A stretch of DNA of 55,869 nucleotides from Parcubacteria group bacterium M6-OD1-4 (GCA_003056205.1 LSNS01000004.1:1-55869), one strand, 5' to 3'. Positions 44,839 through 53,326 are shown, numbered from the stretch's first letter. A program made the numbers and translations. Notes: generated from the letters alone by a model not told the origin.

Positions 44839-45666
44839 ATGCCCGATATTAATTATCTTCTTCATCTCTTAAGCAAATTTTCTTGGCTAGGAAACTGGTT
44901 ATTTTTTATTTTAGCTTTTATTGAATCTGCACCAATTATTGGCGTTCTAATTCCTGGAGCAACTCTGATTTCTATTGGCGGTTTTATCGCTTATCAAGGG
45001 TATTTAAATGTGACGGATATTATAATTTTTTCAGCACTCGGAGCAATTGTCGGTGATTTTTTTAGCTATTCTCTAGGACGTTGGGGTGGGCAATGGATTA
45101 AAGATAAGAAAATAATCAACCAGAGAATTATTAGACAAGGAGAAAAATTCTTTCAACATTATGGAAATAAAAGTGTTTTTTGGGGAAGATTCTTTGGACC
45201 GATTAGAGCGATTATTCCTTTTATTGCTGGTTTAGCAAAGATGAAACAAAAATCCTTTATCTCCTGGAATATTCTTAGTGGAATTCTCTGGGCAATCCTC
45301 AATGTTTCCTTGGGTTATTTTTCTGGCAATTTGATTATTACCATTTTAAAGAAATGGTCTAACAAACTAAATCTAGTTTTGGGAATAATTATTATTCTAA
45401 TTCTCTTTTTATGGTTGATAAAAAAACATCAACGTTCCTTAATAAGTTATTTTCGTTTTAGTAGCCAACGTTTCCTAGAACTGTTGAAAAGTTATCATTT
45501 TTTCCAAAAATTAACTGCTCGTTATTCTGTAATTAATGACTTTTTAAAAGAAAAGCCAACGCTGATTGAAAAACTATTCGGAAGTATTCTTATCCTTCTA
45601 TCTTTCACCTTTGTTTACTCATTAATAATGGTTTTAGATGGCTTGAGTTATTGGTTCCATTTTTAA
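44839..45666 (+). CDS. DedA-family membrane protein with C-terminal extension
   Basis: The DedA core (residues 1-200) has ESAPIIGVLIPGATLISIGG, GAIVGDFFSYSLGRWGG and GRFFGPIRAIIPFIAGLAKM, all typical of the family. A further 75 residues with basic stretches and one C-terminal transmembrane helix (about 247-270) are added. At 275 residues it is longer than the DedA protein at 41881. It is encoded next to a PAP2 phosphatase in the same direction. Confidence 0.9.
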   Translation: MPDINYLLHLLSKFSWLGNWLFFILAFIESAPIIGVLIPGATLISIGGFIAYQGYLNVTDIIIFSALGAIVGDFFSYSLGRWGGQWIKDKKIINQRIIRQGEKFFQHYGNKSVFWGRFFGPIRAIIPFIAGLAKMKQKSFISWNILSGILWAILNVSLGYFSGNLIITILKKWSNKLNLVLGIIIILILFLWLIKKHQRSLISYFRFSSQRFLELLKSYHFFQKLTARYSVINDFLKEKPTLIEKLFGSILILLSFTFVYSLIMVLDGLSYWFHF

Positions 45667-45677
45667 ATAATTATTTC

Positions 45678-45713
45678 AAAAAACTGACCTACAGTTCATT
45701 GTGGCCAGTTTTT
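45678..45713. terminator. Terminator after the DedA gene
   Basis: The arms AAAAACTG (with ACC) and (GGC) CAGTTTTT pair around a short loop with one mismatch, followed by U residues. It lies between convergent genes ending at 45666 and 45747, so it may serve both. Confidence 0.75.
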
Positions 45714-45746
45714 ATATTAATAAAAATAAAAGCTATCGTCTAAACA

Positions 45747-46475
45747 CTAAGAAGTCAGAAAACGAGCAACTTCGATTTCTTTATTAACTCGTGCTTCTTT
45801 ACCTTCTTCTTTGGCTTTATAAAATAATGTCCAGCTAATTTTCTGAACCTCGGAGTCTGGAGATTTCCGAGCCCGAAGTAAATGCCCAAATCTTTTTGCC
45901 AATTTCTCTGAGGGAATACTTAACAAGAGTTTTTCGGAAGAATTTCTTATTTCTTGATCGGCGGAGGCATAGCAAAAAAGAAGATAATCAATTTTTTCTG
46001 CTAGTTGTTCAGTTGACCAATTTTTCATTACCTTTAAAGCTAAGCGAAAAGAAAGATCACGAATACTAGAAATTTCAGATTGTTGGCAATTCAGTAAATA
46101 ATCAAATTCTTTTGCTAACTTTTCAGTAGTCCAATCAGCCATGGAATTCAATTTGTTTTTCAATATTTCCCACTCTTCAAGTTGAATTATCCTTTTTTGA
46201 TAATTTCCTTGTTCATCTTGAACTATTTCATAACGACGATCAATTGGAAACATAGAAAGTATTTCCCGAGCAAGCTCTTGAACTTTTTTATCTTCGGAAT
46301 TCTGTAATTCTTTTAAATATCCATATTTCTTGATTAAAACTTCTTGCGAAATACTTTCCAAAGCGGTGCCAATTTCAATACTTGAATAATCACCATGAAT
46401 AATTCTTTTTAGAGCAGTTTCTAATTTTTGATATTCTTTCTCTTCTTCAGGTTTATTTTCTAATATTTCTTTCAT
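45747..46475 (-). CDS. HEAT-like repeat protein
   Basis: A 242-residue soluble helical protein without signal peptide. Four related blocks can be aligned: one at about 44-75 (VLIKKYGYLKELQNSEDKKV), then blocks starting near residue 112 (WTTEKLAKEFDYLLNC), near 152 (WSTEQLAEKIDYLLFC) and near 188 (PSEKLAKRFGHLLRAR). Each has an S/D-E/D-I/V-R step before the second helix. This is the pattern of HEAT-type repeats. No enzyme motif is seen. A protein-binding scaffold is the best guess. It follows the methyltransferase gene by 34 bases. Confidence 0.6.
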   Translation of the reverse strand: MKEILENKPEEEKEYQKLETALKRIIHGDYSSIEIGTALESISQEVLIKKYGYLKELQNSEDKKVQELAREILSMFPIDRRYEIVQDEQGNYQKRIIQLEEWEILKNKLNSMADWTTEKLAKEFDYLLNCQQSEISSIRDLSFRLALKVMKNWSTEQLAEKIDYLLFCYASADQEIRNSSEKLLLSIPSEKLAKRFGHLLRARKSPDSEVQKISWTLFYKAKEEGKEARVNKEIEVARFLTS

Positions 46476-46509
46476 AAATTTAATATTTATATTTATAAAA
46501 TTTTAATGA

Positions 46510-47103
46510 TTAAAAAGATTTTTTTTTAAAAAGCATCAAATTATCAACTAACCACCAAATAACATTGTTCGCTTTTAATTCTTTTCTCATTTTTTTGCTT
46601 CGATCGAGAAGATAGGAAAATCCCTGATCTTGAAATTTTTTAATCCAATACTGATGGGCTTGTTCATTAAGGTGACCAATACTTCGAGGTCCTTGCCCAG
46701 GAGTCGCGGCGGTAAAAATAATTTCATCAGCAGATTTAGTAATGGTCTTAATAAGGGTGCCAGCGTTTTGTGCTGGTAAATGTTCAGCAACTTCTAAGCA
46801 AAGGGCTAAATCATATTTTTTGCTAAATTGATATTCTTGACTTAAATCAAAAATTACTATTTTATTTTTTGCTAATAAGAATTCAGTTTGTGCTGCGGGA
46901 GCACCATCAATACCTAAAAAATCAGTAATTCCTTGATTAGCAAATTCTCGCAGATACAAACCTGTTCCACAACCAATATCAACAATACTTTGTGGTTGAT
47001 AATACTTTAGAACTATTTTCACAAATTGAACAGCTGAAGCGGCTTCCAATTTAATTGTATTTTTAAAAAATCTACTATTATAAATCCAAGTTTCTACTGA
47101 CAT
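46510..47103 (-). CDS. SAM-dependent methyltransferase
   Basis: A class I (Rossmann) methyltransferase of 197 residues. The SAM motif VDIGCGTGLYLREF sits at about 40-53, then DFLGIDG (acidic residue binding ribose), then LALCLEVAEHLP as motif 4. The C-terminal part is variable, as in small-molecule or rRNA methyltransferases. The substrate is not predictable. Confidence 0.85.
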   Translation of the reverse strand: MSVETWIYNSRFFKNTIKLEAASAVQFVKIVLKYYQPQSIVDIGCGTGLYLREFANQGITDFLGIDGAPAAQTEFLLAKNKIVIFDLSQEYQFSKKYDLALCLEVAEHLPAQNAGTLIKTITKSADEIIFTAATPGQGPRSIGHLNEQAHQYWIKKFQDQGFSYLLDRSKKMRKELKANNVIWWLVDNLMLFKKKSF

Positions 47104-47184
47104 TTAAAAAATAAAGAAAATAAATTACCCCTTTATTATAAACCATCCAATACTTTGACGCAATCAAAGATTGAGTTCTGAAAC

Positions 47185-47213
47185 TTTACTTTTAAATAGC
47201 AAAAAGGCATAAT
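47185..47213 (+). promoter_or_regulatory. Predicted promoter for the IMPDH/GMPR gene
   Basis: -35 TTTACT (47185-47190), 17-base spacer, -10 CATAAT (47208-47213), about 35 bases before the ATG at 47249. Confidence 0.5.
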
Positions 47214-47248
47214 AAAAGAGGTTTTATTAATGACTTAATAATAAATTT

Positions 47249-48289
47249 ATGGCCAGAATAATTGGGCAGGGTTACTCTTTTGACGACGTATTAATTGTTC
47301 CGAAATATAATAAGATAATTTCTCGTCGTGATGTTAGCTTTAAAACTAAGGTTACTAAAAATTATGAATTAGATATCCCAATTATCGCAGCAAATATGGA
47401 TACCATTTGTGAACACCGATTAGCAATTACTCTTGGTAAATTAGGAGGTTTGGGAGTCATCCATCGTTTTTTAAGTATTGAACAACAAGTTCAAGAGGTT
47501 GAAAAGGTTAAAAAACATCATTTAATCACCGCCGTTGCTGTGGGTGTCAAGGATTATGAAAAACGAGTTCCCGCTTTAGCTAAAGTTGGTGTTAATATTA
47601 TTGTCTTAGATGTCGCTCATGGTCATTCTAAAAGAACTGGTAAAACTTTAGATTATATTAAAGCCCATTATCCACAAATTGATGTTATGGTTGGTAATAT
47701 TGCTACTAAAGATGCCGCTGAATATTTTATTCATAAAAAAGCCGATGCAATTAAAATCGGTATTGGGCCGGGATCGGTTTGTATTACGAGAATTATGTCA
47801 GGAGTTGGTGTTCCACAATTAACAGCAATTATGGATGCTTACGAAGCTAGTCAAGGACAAGTACCAATTTGCGCTGATGGTGGTTTAAAGAACTCAGGAG
47901 ATATTGTGAAAGCGATTGGCGCCGGTGCTGATACTATTATGTCTGGTTCATTTTTTTCAGGGACAACAGAAACTCCTGGGAAAATTATTACTATTAAAAA
48001 TAAAAAATATAAAGAATATCGAGGAATGGCTAGTTACTTAGCAACAATTAAGAAAATGGCGCTTGATGGTTCAAAAATTAAAGAAGTGGTTCATGTGGAA
48101 GGTGAAATGACTAAAATTAGTTATAAAGGTTCTTTAAAGCCAATTATTCATAAATTATTAGGTGGTTTATCATCAGGAATGACTTATGTCGGAGCCAAAA
48201 ATATTGAATCTTTAAAGGGTAAAGCTGATTTTATTAAAATTAGTAGCGCGGGCTATGATGAGAGTAAAGCTCATGCTTTAAAAAAATAG
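47249..48289 (+). CDS. IMP dehydrogenase/GMP reductase family enzyme, no CBS domains
   Basis: A purine nucleotide oxidoreductase. The catalytic Cys is C178 in [11 protein letters not shown], with T180 two residues later. [20 protein letters not shown] and YRGMASY bind the phosphate and base. The total of 346 residues and the lack of a CBS insert resemble GMP reductase, and so does [12 protein letters not shown]. On the other hand KEYRGM, the flap region ([12 protein letters not shown]) and [14 protein letters not shown] near the end look like IMPDH. Direction of the reaction (XMP or IMP formation) is therefore uncertain. Confidence 0.85.
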   Translation: MARIIGQGYSFDDVLIVPKYNKIISRRDVSFKTKVTKNYELDIPIIAANMDTICEHRLAITLGKLGGLGVIHRFLSIEQQVQEVEKVKKHHLITAVAVGVKDYEKRVPALAKVGVNIIVLDVAHGHSKRTGKTLDYIKAHYPQIDVMVGNIATKDAAEYFIHKKADAIKIGIGPGSVCITRIMSGVGVPQLTAIMDAYEASQGQVPICADGGLKNSGDIVKAIGAGADTIMSGSFFSGTTETPGKIITIKNKKYKEYRGMASYLATIKKMALDGSKIKEVVHVEGEMTKISYKGSLKPIIHKLLGGLSSGMTYVGAKNIESLKGKADFIKISSAGYDESKAHALKK

Positions 48290-48311
48290 AATTTTAAAAC
48301 TTAAATAATAC

Positions 48312-48365
48312 TTGACAGCTTTTAGTTTTGGGTATATACTCATAATGTTAATTAATAACATTATG
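48312..48365 (+). promoter_or_regulatory. Promoter with palindromic operator before DUF5320-DUF134
   Basis: -35 TTGACA (48312-48317), 17-base spacer, -10 TATACT (48335-48340). Directly after the -10, at 48341-48365, lies a perfect inverted repeat with 10-base arms CATAATGTTA and TAACATTATG and a 5-base centre ATTAA. It covers the expected start of transcription, where a dimeric repressor would block initiation. Confidence 0.75.
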
Positions 48366-48415
48366 AATAGTATCTATTATAAATTAATATAATTTTACTA
48401 TTTATAATCCAAAAT

Positions 48416-48592
48416 ATGCCTAACATGAATGGCACTGGTCCACGAGGACAAGGTTCTCGGACCGGAAGAGGCTTGGGTAAATGCGCTAACGGATCAAACC
48501 ATGAAGTTTCTCAAAATTATGGTTTGGGACGTGGTCCTGGGCGAGGTTTCGGCTTTCAACGAAATGCTGATAACAATGAAAATAAAGCTTAA
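48416..48592 (+). CDS. DUF5320-like small Gly/Arg-rich protein
   Basis: A 58-residue protein too short for most gene finders. It starts MPNMNGTGPRGQGSRTGRGL and contains a single Cys (GKCANG) and GLGRGPGRGFGF. This is the DUF5320 pattern (MP-x-x-DGTGPxGxGPxTGRGxGxC). Function unknown. Such proteins often occur next to DUF134 and NifX-like FeMo-cofactor-binding domain genes. Here only DUF134 is adjacent. It shares the palindrome-controlled promoter, and a hairpin follows. Confidence 0.75.
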   Translation: MPNMNGTGPRGQGSRTGRGLGKCANGSNHEVSQNYGLGRGPGRGFGFQRNADNNENKA

Positions 48593-48600
48593 GCTGATTT

Positions 48601-48640
48601 GCTGAGATGCTAGTCATCTTAGCTTTGTTTTTATTTATTT
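48601..48640 (+). terminator. Hairpin between DUF5320 and DUF134 (terminator or attenuator)
   Basis: The arms GCTGAGATG and CATCTTAGC pair with one G-U step over a 5-base loop, followed by TTTGTTTTTATTT. If it terminates partially, it lowers expression of the DUF134 gene that starts eight bases after it. Confidence 0.6.
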
Positions 48641-48647
48641 TATAATT

Positions 48648-48953
48648 ATGAATAACTTAAAAAAACAAGGAAAGGGTTGTGGAGGACGACCGAGAAGATG
48701 TCGACAAATTCAATTCCAACATCAAAGTAATTTTTATAAACCCCAGGGTGTTCCTCTCCGAAATTTAGAAACTATTACTTTATCACTTGAAGAATTGGAA
48801 GCTTTAAGATTAAAAAATATTGAAAATAAGAATCAGAATGAATGTGCAAAAATAATGAAAACTTCTCAAAGCACCTTTCAACGTATTTTGTCAGAAGCCT
48901 ACCAAAAAATTAGTATTGCCTTAGTAGAAGGAAAGGCAATCCAAATTACATAA
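48648..48953 (+). CDS. DUF134 helix-turn-helix protein
   Basis: 101 residues. The GGRPRRCRQIQF opening, FYKPQGVPLRNLETITLSLEELEALRL block and a sigma-like HTH (QNECAKIMKTSQSTFQRIL) define DUF134. Such proteins are putative DNA-binding proteins. It follows the DUF5320 gene behind a hairpin, and the promoter carries a palindrome, so self-regulation is possible (inference). Confidence 0.85.
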   Translation: MNNLKKQGKGCGGRPRRCRQIQFQHQSNFYKPQGVPLRNLETITLSLEELEALRLKNIENKNQNECAKIMKTSQSTFQRILSEAYQKISIALVEGKAIQIT

Positions 48954-48982
48954 TAACTTAGATTATTTCATTTTAGAAAAAC

Positions 48983-50101
48983 TTAATGCTGAGATCGATA
49001 ACCACCAAGAACTCCCGATTTAGACAAAACTATCTGCCAGAGTTGGTTTTTTCGAGCACGGAAAGAAGCGGCGGATGATAAAATATAATATTTCCATAAA
49101 CGATAGAAACGCTGACTATACTTGGTTTTTAATTCTGGCCAATGTTTATCAAAATTAGCGAACCAAGCCATGAGTGTTGGATCATAATCAGCGCTAAAGT
49201 TTTGCCAATCCTCCATTACGAACAATCCTTCAAAAGCTTGTCCTAATTGTTTAATAGACGGCAACATAGAATTAGGAAAAATATATTTTTCAATCCAAGG
49301 ATCAGTGACTTTTACTGATTTATTACCACCAATAGTATGTAGAAGAAAAAGCCCTTTATCTTTTAAATGCTGAGCGGCAATTTCGAGATAAGTCCGATAA
49401 TTCTTATAACCGACATGCTCAATCATTCCTAAAGAAACTAAATGATCAAATTTTCCACTGATGTCTCGATAATCTTGGAGAATAAACTCAATTGGCAGAC
49501 CAGCGCACAATTTTTTACCAAGATCCACTTGTTGTTTGGAAACGGTAATAACCGTCACTTGAACACCATATTTTTCAGCAGCAAACTTCGCAAAACTACC
49601 CCAACCACCACCAATATCTAAAATACTTTGCCCCGCTTGAAGATTTAATTTTCGACAAACTAAATCTAATTTTGCTTCTTGGGCTTCAAGCAGATTCCTT
49701 GCTTGACGCCAATAGCCACAAGTATAAGTCAGACGGGGATCCAACATTGCCTGATATAAGTCATTACCTAAATCGTAATGTTTTTGTCCAATAATAAATG
49801 CTCGTTTTTTACTTTGACGATTAAATAGAATATTAGATAACAAGAAAAGCGAAGTGGACCAATTATCTTTGACCTTCTGCTCTAAATTAGCACTTAAGAC
49901 CCGAAAAAAGAATTCATCAAGTTGTTGAACATCCCACCAACCATCAAGGTAAGCTTCCCCGAGACCCAAAGAACCTTCTTGTATTAAACGTTGATAAAGT
50001 TTTTCATTATGGACTTGAATATCCCAAGGACGATTACCATTAACCTTAATATCGGCTAAAGCCAATAAATCTCGAACGAAAGATATTGTTTTTTGAGCCA
50101 T
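48983..50101 (-). CDS. cfa: Cyclopropane-fatty-acyl-phospholipid synthase
   Basis: Adds a methylene bridge across unsaturated acyl chains of phospholipids using SAM. A helical N-terminal domain is followed by the SAM methyltransferase fold with LDIGGGWGSFAKFAAEKYG, and the bicarbonate/substrate-site motifs around YTCGYW and SLGMIEHVGYKNY. The total of 372 residues is close to Cfa of E. coli. Full CPR lipid synthesis is usually missing, so the enzyme probably acts on scavenged host lipids (inference). Confidence 0.92.
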   Translation of the reverse strand: MAQKTISFVRDLLALADIKVNGNRPWDIQVHNEKLYQRLIQEGSLGLGEAYLDGWWDVQQLDEFFFRVLSANLEQKVKDNWSTSLFLLSNILFNRQSKKRAFIIGQKHYDLGNDLYQAMLDPRLTYTCGYWRQARNLLEAQEAKLDLVCRKLNLQAGQSILDIGGGWGSFAKFAAEKYGVQVTVITVSKQQVDLGKKLCAGLPIEFILQDYRDISGKFDHLVSLGMIEHVGYKNYRTYLEIAAQHLKDKGLFLLHTIGGNKSVKVTDPWIEKYIFPNSMLPSIKQLGQAFEGLFVMEDWQNFSADYDPTLMAWFANFDKHWPELKTKYSQRFYRLWKYYILSSAASFRARKNQLWQIVLSKSGVLGGYRSQH

Positions 50102-50152
50102 AATTTTTAAATTATTTTATTAAAATGTTTTAAAATTAAAGAAAATTCGTTC

Positions 50153-50464
50153 TTAACCCTTAATCATTATTAATAACATTTTAAACCTTTTTTCCGCTTT
50201 TAAAGAATGAGGCTGATTAGCTGGAAGAATAATCATTTGTCCAGCACTTACTAAATGCGAAGTGCCTGCAATATTAATTAGACCTTCGCCATCAATGATA
50301 TTCACTAAAGCATTGAAGGGGGCTGTATGCTCGCTTAGACCCTGTCCAGTGTCAAAGGCAAAGAGTGTTATTGTTCCAGAATCTGTTTTAAGAACTTCTT
50401 TACTAACTACCGCGCCTTCCTGATATTTAATAGTATCTTCAGGAATGATGATATCTTGCTTCAT
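50153..50464 (-). CDS. Single-domain cupin
   Basis: 103 residues folding as one cupin barrel. The metal-binding pattern appears as LSEHTAPFNALVNIIDGEG (motif 1, with His and an unusual lack of the second His) and PANQPHSLKA (motif 2, with one His). Function is not predictable. It lies downstream of the HAD gene and upstream of cfa, all on the same strand. Confidence 0.8.
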   Translation of the reverse strand: MKQDIIIPEDTIKYQEGAVVSKEVLKTDSGTITLFAFDTGQGLSEHTAPFNALVNIIDGEGLINIAGTSHLVSAGQMIILPANQPHSLKAEKRFKMLLIMIKG

Positions 50465-50624
50465 ATTATTATAATTATTATTGTAATTAAATTCTTCTCA
50501 TAGCTTGCTGTTTTAAATATTTTTTAATTTTAGCACACTAGAGAACATCTTAGAAGTTAAAATTTTATTAAGTTTCTTATAAATAAAAACAAGAGATAAA
50601 AATTAGAGCTGAGATATTCTTTAA

Positions 50625-51254
50625 TTATTGGTTTATGAAGTTTAAAATCTCGGCAGGATGATGGGCAATATGACTCTGACCAATTCGGTTCTCATCTAAA
50701 CCCCAACCATAAGTAACTAAAATAACATGATTATCGTCTAAACCTAAACTTCGAGCAACATCATAATCAACCGCCCGATCTCCGACAGAAATTACTTCAT
50801 TAACGGCATAATTGTTAGCTATTAAAATATTCTTAATTATCATTTTTTTTCTAATATTTTGATCACCACCACAATATATTTCTTGAAATAAATAGTGAAG
50901 ATGATGTTTTTTTAATCGCGGTATGATTTCTTGACTAAAAGAAGCTGAAACAAGATAAAGCTGATAGTCCTTATTTAACTTTTGAAGGACCTTAGTAATT
51001 CCTGGAAATAGATCATGTTTTATCTGGGATATTTCGTTTTTATAAATTTCACTGATTTCTCTAAAACTCTTTTCATGAATACCTAAATTATTTAAACATT
51101 CCCGATAATCATAACCATATATTTTTCTGAAATCATCTAAGGTCGGCGGACAAGCAACCTGAAAACGTTGACAGATTTTTTGATAAGTCGCAAATACTCC
51201 TTGAAAAGAATCTATAATAACCCCATCATAATCAAATATAATAGCTTTAATCAT
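50625..51254 (-). CDS. HAD-superfamily phosphatase (phosphoglycolate phosphatase-like)
   Basis: A 209-residue haloacid-dehalogenase hydrolase. Motif I is FDYDGVIIDS (D8 nucleophile, D10 acid/base), with a helical cap of subclass I next. Motif II Ser lies in VSAS, and motif IV is GDRAVDYDVA. The set is complete, so activity is expected. The substrate is unknown. It has its own extended -10 promoter. Confidence 0.88.
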   Translation of the reverse strand: MIKAIIFDYDGVIIDSFQGVFATYQKICQRFQVACPPTLDDFRKIYGYDYRECLNNLGIHEKSFREISEIYKNEISQIKHDLFPGITKVLQKLNKDYQLYLVSASFSQEIIPRLKKHHLHYLFQEIYCGGDQNIRKKMIIKNILIANNYAVNEVISVGDRAVDYDVARSLGLDDNHVILVTYGWGLDENRIGQSHIAHHPAEILNFINQ

Positions 51255-51282
51255 CTTTTAATAGTTTATTTATAATATAGGA

Positions 51283-51293
51283 ATTATAGCATA
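51283..51293 (-). promoter_or_regulatory. Extended -10 promoter for the HAD gene
   Basis: The minus strand reads TATGC followed by TATAAT (51283-51288), an extended -10 (TGn). The surrounding bases closely match those at 55129-55139 before the S51 peptidase gene. The -35 is poor. Confidence 0.5.
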
Positions 51294-51302
51294 TTTAATA
51301 AA

Positions 51303-51335
51303 TAAAAAAGGGATATGCTATTATCAATATCCCTA
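51303..51335 (-). terminator. Terminator after the CYTH-like gene
   Basis: The arms AGGGATAT (51309-51316) and ATATCCCT (51327-51334) pair over a 10-base loop, followed by six U residues on the minus strand. Its start overlaps the stop codon of the gene at 51333. Confidence 0.85.
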
Positions 51336-51917
51336 TTTTGACCAAATTCTTTTTAGCTTAGATTTAAATTGGCCATAGCCAGAAAGACCTAAGCTTTTTT
51401 TAATGGTCCGTAATTCACGAGCAGAGACCTGTTTCCAAGTACGAAATTCTACTTGATAATTAAACTGACAATTACCAATAGTTTCATCAAGAACTAAAAC
51501 TCCATCGTGAAAAACTCTTTTACTACGAGTTGTGAATGCTGTTTTAATAAACACCACATTTTGTAGTAACTTAAATTCCCTTAACTTGTCTCTAACTATT
51601 CCTTGAGGAATTATCCCTTGAAATAATAAATTAAGTTCATCAAAGGTAATAATCTGAATAAACTCACATTTATGAGAACAAGTACATTCGAATTTCTTAC
51701 ACTTCAATTCTAAAGAGTATTCTCCACCCTTTAGCCTAACTCGTAAACGAATTCGCGAGTTGAAAAATATTGCCTGATCGCTTTTTGAATTGACATCAAA
51801 ATATAAATAAATCATCTTTTTTATATCAGCTTCCTGATAATATTTAAAAAATGATTGATATTTTTTAGATGATATGTCAATTTTAAATAGATAAGGCGGT
51901 TTTCCAAATCTAGCCAT
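51333..51917 (-). CDS. Divergent CYTH-like protein
   Basis: The start at 51917 (MARFGKPPYLFKID) is preferred. An ATG at 51956 would add 13 residues with four Cys/Pro-rich positions (MVVCFCCPLK) that look unlike a coding start, and no Shine-Dalgarno supports either. Strand pairs RIRLRVRLKGGEYSLELKCK, then VLVLDETIG and YQVEFR resemble CYTH tunnel strands with alternating basic and acidic residues. The N-terminal ExExK is not kept. Two Cys in KFECTCSHKCEF may bind a metal. It is the last gene of the cluster with the gamma-glutamyl enzymes. Confidence 0.55.
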   Translation of the reverse strand: MARFGKPPYLFKIDISSKKYQSFFKYYQEADIKKMIYLYFDVNSKSDQAIFFNSRIRLRVRLKGGEYSLELKCKKFECTCSHKCEFIQIITFDELNLLFQGIIPQGIVRDKLREFKLLQNVVFIKTAFTTRSKRVFHDGVLVLDETIGNCQFNYQVEFRTWKQVSARELRTIKKSLGLSGYGQFKSKLKRIWSK

Positions 51918-51971
51918 AATTTCTATTTTTAATGGACAACAAAAACATACTACCACATAATTTTATCTATC

Positions 51972-52604
51972 TCAATTAAAATGGTGTTTTTTCAGTTGAG
52001 GTAATCTTATTAATTTTAGATATTCATCAATAGCGATTTGTAAAACTCCAGTAAAAGCTAGTAAAACTTTATTATTCTTTTTCATCGTACTTCTTAATCC
52101 TTCGCTAATTTCAAGTTGAAGACCAGCTTTTAATTTTCCTTGATTACAAATATTAGTTGAACGAGTGCCTTTTAACTTCTGAGGAATCGATTCTTCTAAT
52201 TTAAAGCCCAAGGACTTTAATTTGTTAACAACTAAGGTGCGAAGTTTTTTATTTTTACCGCCAACTATTATTAATTCTTGTGTCTCTCGATAACCATGAA
52301 TAGTAATCACTAACTCAGAATTATCAATCATTTTTAATGCTTGTGGTTCTTGATAATTATTACTGGAAATATGTAGTAAAAAATTATCTTTATTTTTAAT
52401 ACCTTGGAAGGAATAAAAGGAATACTTATCATGAGCTAATAATTTAGCAATTTCTGTCGTTTCGAGTTCAATTCTTCCGCCGTGGGGAGCCATAATCAAT
52501 ATTGGGCTATTGCGAATAATTTTAGTAATAACAAAATCTCGTCCTGCTATTTCCTGCTTACTCAATTCTTTAAAATTTTTATAAATAACACTTGATAAAT
52601 TCAT
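51972..52604 (-). CDS. Poly-gamma-glutamate hydrolase-like protein
   Basis: Matches the phage-derived poly-gamma-glutamate hydrolase family (PF05908, zinc peptidase fold). Metal ligands H41 and E46 are in MAPHGGRIE, H103 is in TIHGY, and a further acidic residue is in LQLEIS near the C-terminus. FYSFQG and LHISSNNYQEPQAL are also typical. 210 residues fits. It may cut gamma-linked glutamate chains, possibly those made by the CofE-like ligase whose gene ends two bases upstream. Confidence 0.8.
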   Translation of the reverse strand: MNLSSVIYKNFKELSKQEIAGRDFVITKIIRNSPILIMAPHGGRIELETTEIAKLLAHDKYSFYSFQGIKNKDNFLLHISSNNYQEPQALKMIDNSELVITIHGYRETQELIIVGGKNKKLRTLVVNKLKSLGFKLEESIPQKLKGTRSTNICNQGKLKAGLQLEISEGLRSTMKKNNKVLLAFTGVLQIAIDEYLKLIRLPQLKKHHFN

Positions 52605-52606
52605 GC

Positions 52607-53326
52607 TTATTTATTTTTTAATTTAATATTTTTAATTTTCTCAAATAGCGGACGATAAATATCTTCTTTAATATTAATTACTAATTCATGGCGCGAAATG
52701 CGATTTCGAAATTCAATCGGAGCATTAGTAACAACTGCTAATGGTTGTTGTTCCGCCCCCTCCCCCATTAACAAGACGGCAGCTGTTGCTAAACTATCCG
52801 CAACGTCGGTTCGAGATAATTTTAAAATTCGGCCAAAAATGTCTGCCTTTCCTTGATATTTTCGTACTCCGGAAAAACCGGCATAACCTAAAGCCACTCC
52901 CACAATCCCCGCCCGTAAAGGTAATAAACGACTATCAGTTATTAAAACCCCTAAATTTTGAAGCTGGTAAATCTTTTTTAGTTTATTTCGAATAATATTA
53001 GCACTCCGAAAACTATCCTGAGGAAGAAGAATAATTTTTCCGTCAGCATTAGATTCATCAATGCCTGCTGAAGACATGGGCATTCCATCCCTAATAGTTA
53101 ACCAAGTATATTTTGTTTTCAAGGTCCACTGACTTTCCGCTTTAATTAGTTGTTCGCGAGTTTTTTTATTTTTAATAATTTCCACCCGTCCTTCGGATAA
53201 AGAAACAATTTTGGAAGTAATCACTAAAACACTTTTTTCCTGCAAGGCTGGAAGATAAGTTTGAATAAAATCTATTAGAGATTCGTCTTTTTTAAAGATA
53301 GAGGTGTTAATAGCAGCAATCTTCAT
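52607..53326 (-). CDS. CofE-like gamma-glutamyl ligase
   Basis: Belongs to the F420-0:gamma-glutamyl ligase family (PF01996). VLVITSKIVSLSEGRV, then LPLRAGIVGVALGYAGFSGV, then GKADIFGRILKLSRTDVADSLATAA are the usual nucleotide- and metal-binding segments, and LMGEGAEQQPLAVV follows. The total of 239 residues fits the CofE core alone. No other F420 gene is in the window. The product could add glutamate by gamma-linkage to another acceptor. It starts the tight gene pair with the hydrolase. Confidence 0.85.
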   Translation of the reverse strand: MKIAAINTSIFKKDESLIDFIQTYLPALQEKSVLVITSKIVSLSEGRVEIIKNKKTREQLIKAESQWTLKTKYTWLTIRDGMPMSSAGIDESNADGKIILLPQDSFRSANIIRNKLKKIYQLQNLGVLITDSRLLPLRAGIVGVALGYAGFSGVRKYQGKADIFGRILKLSRTDVADSLATAAVLLMGEGAEQQPLAVVTNAPIEFRNRISRHELVINIKEDIYRPLFEKIKNIKLKNK

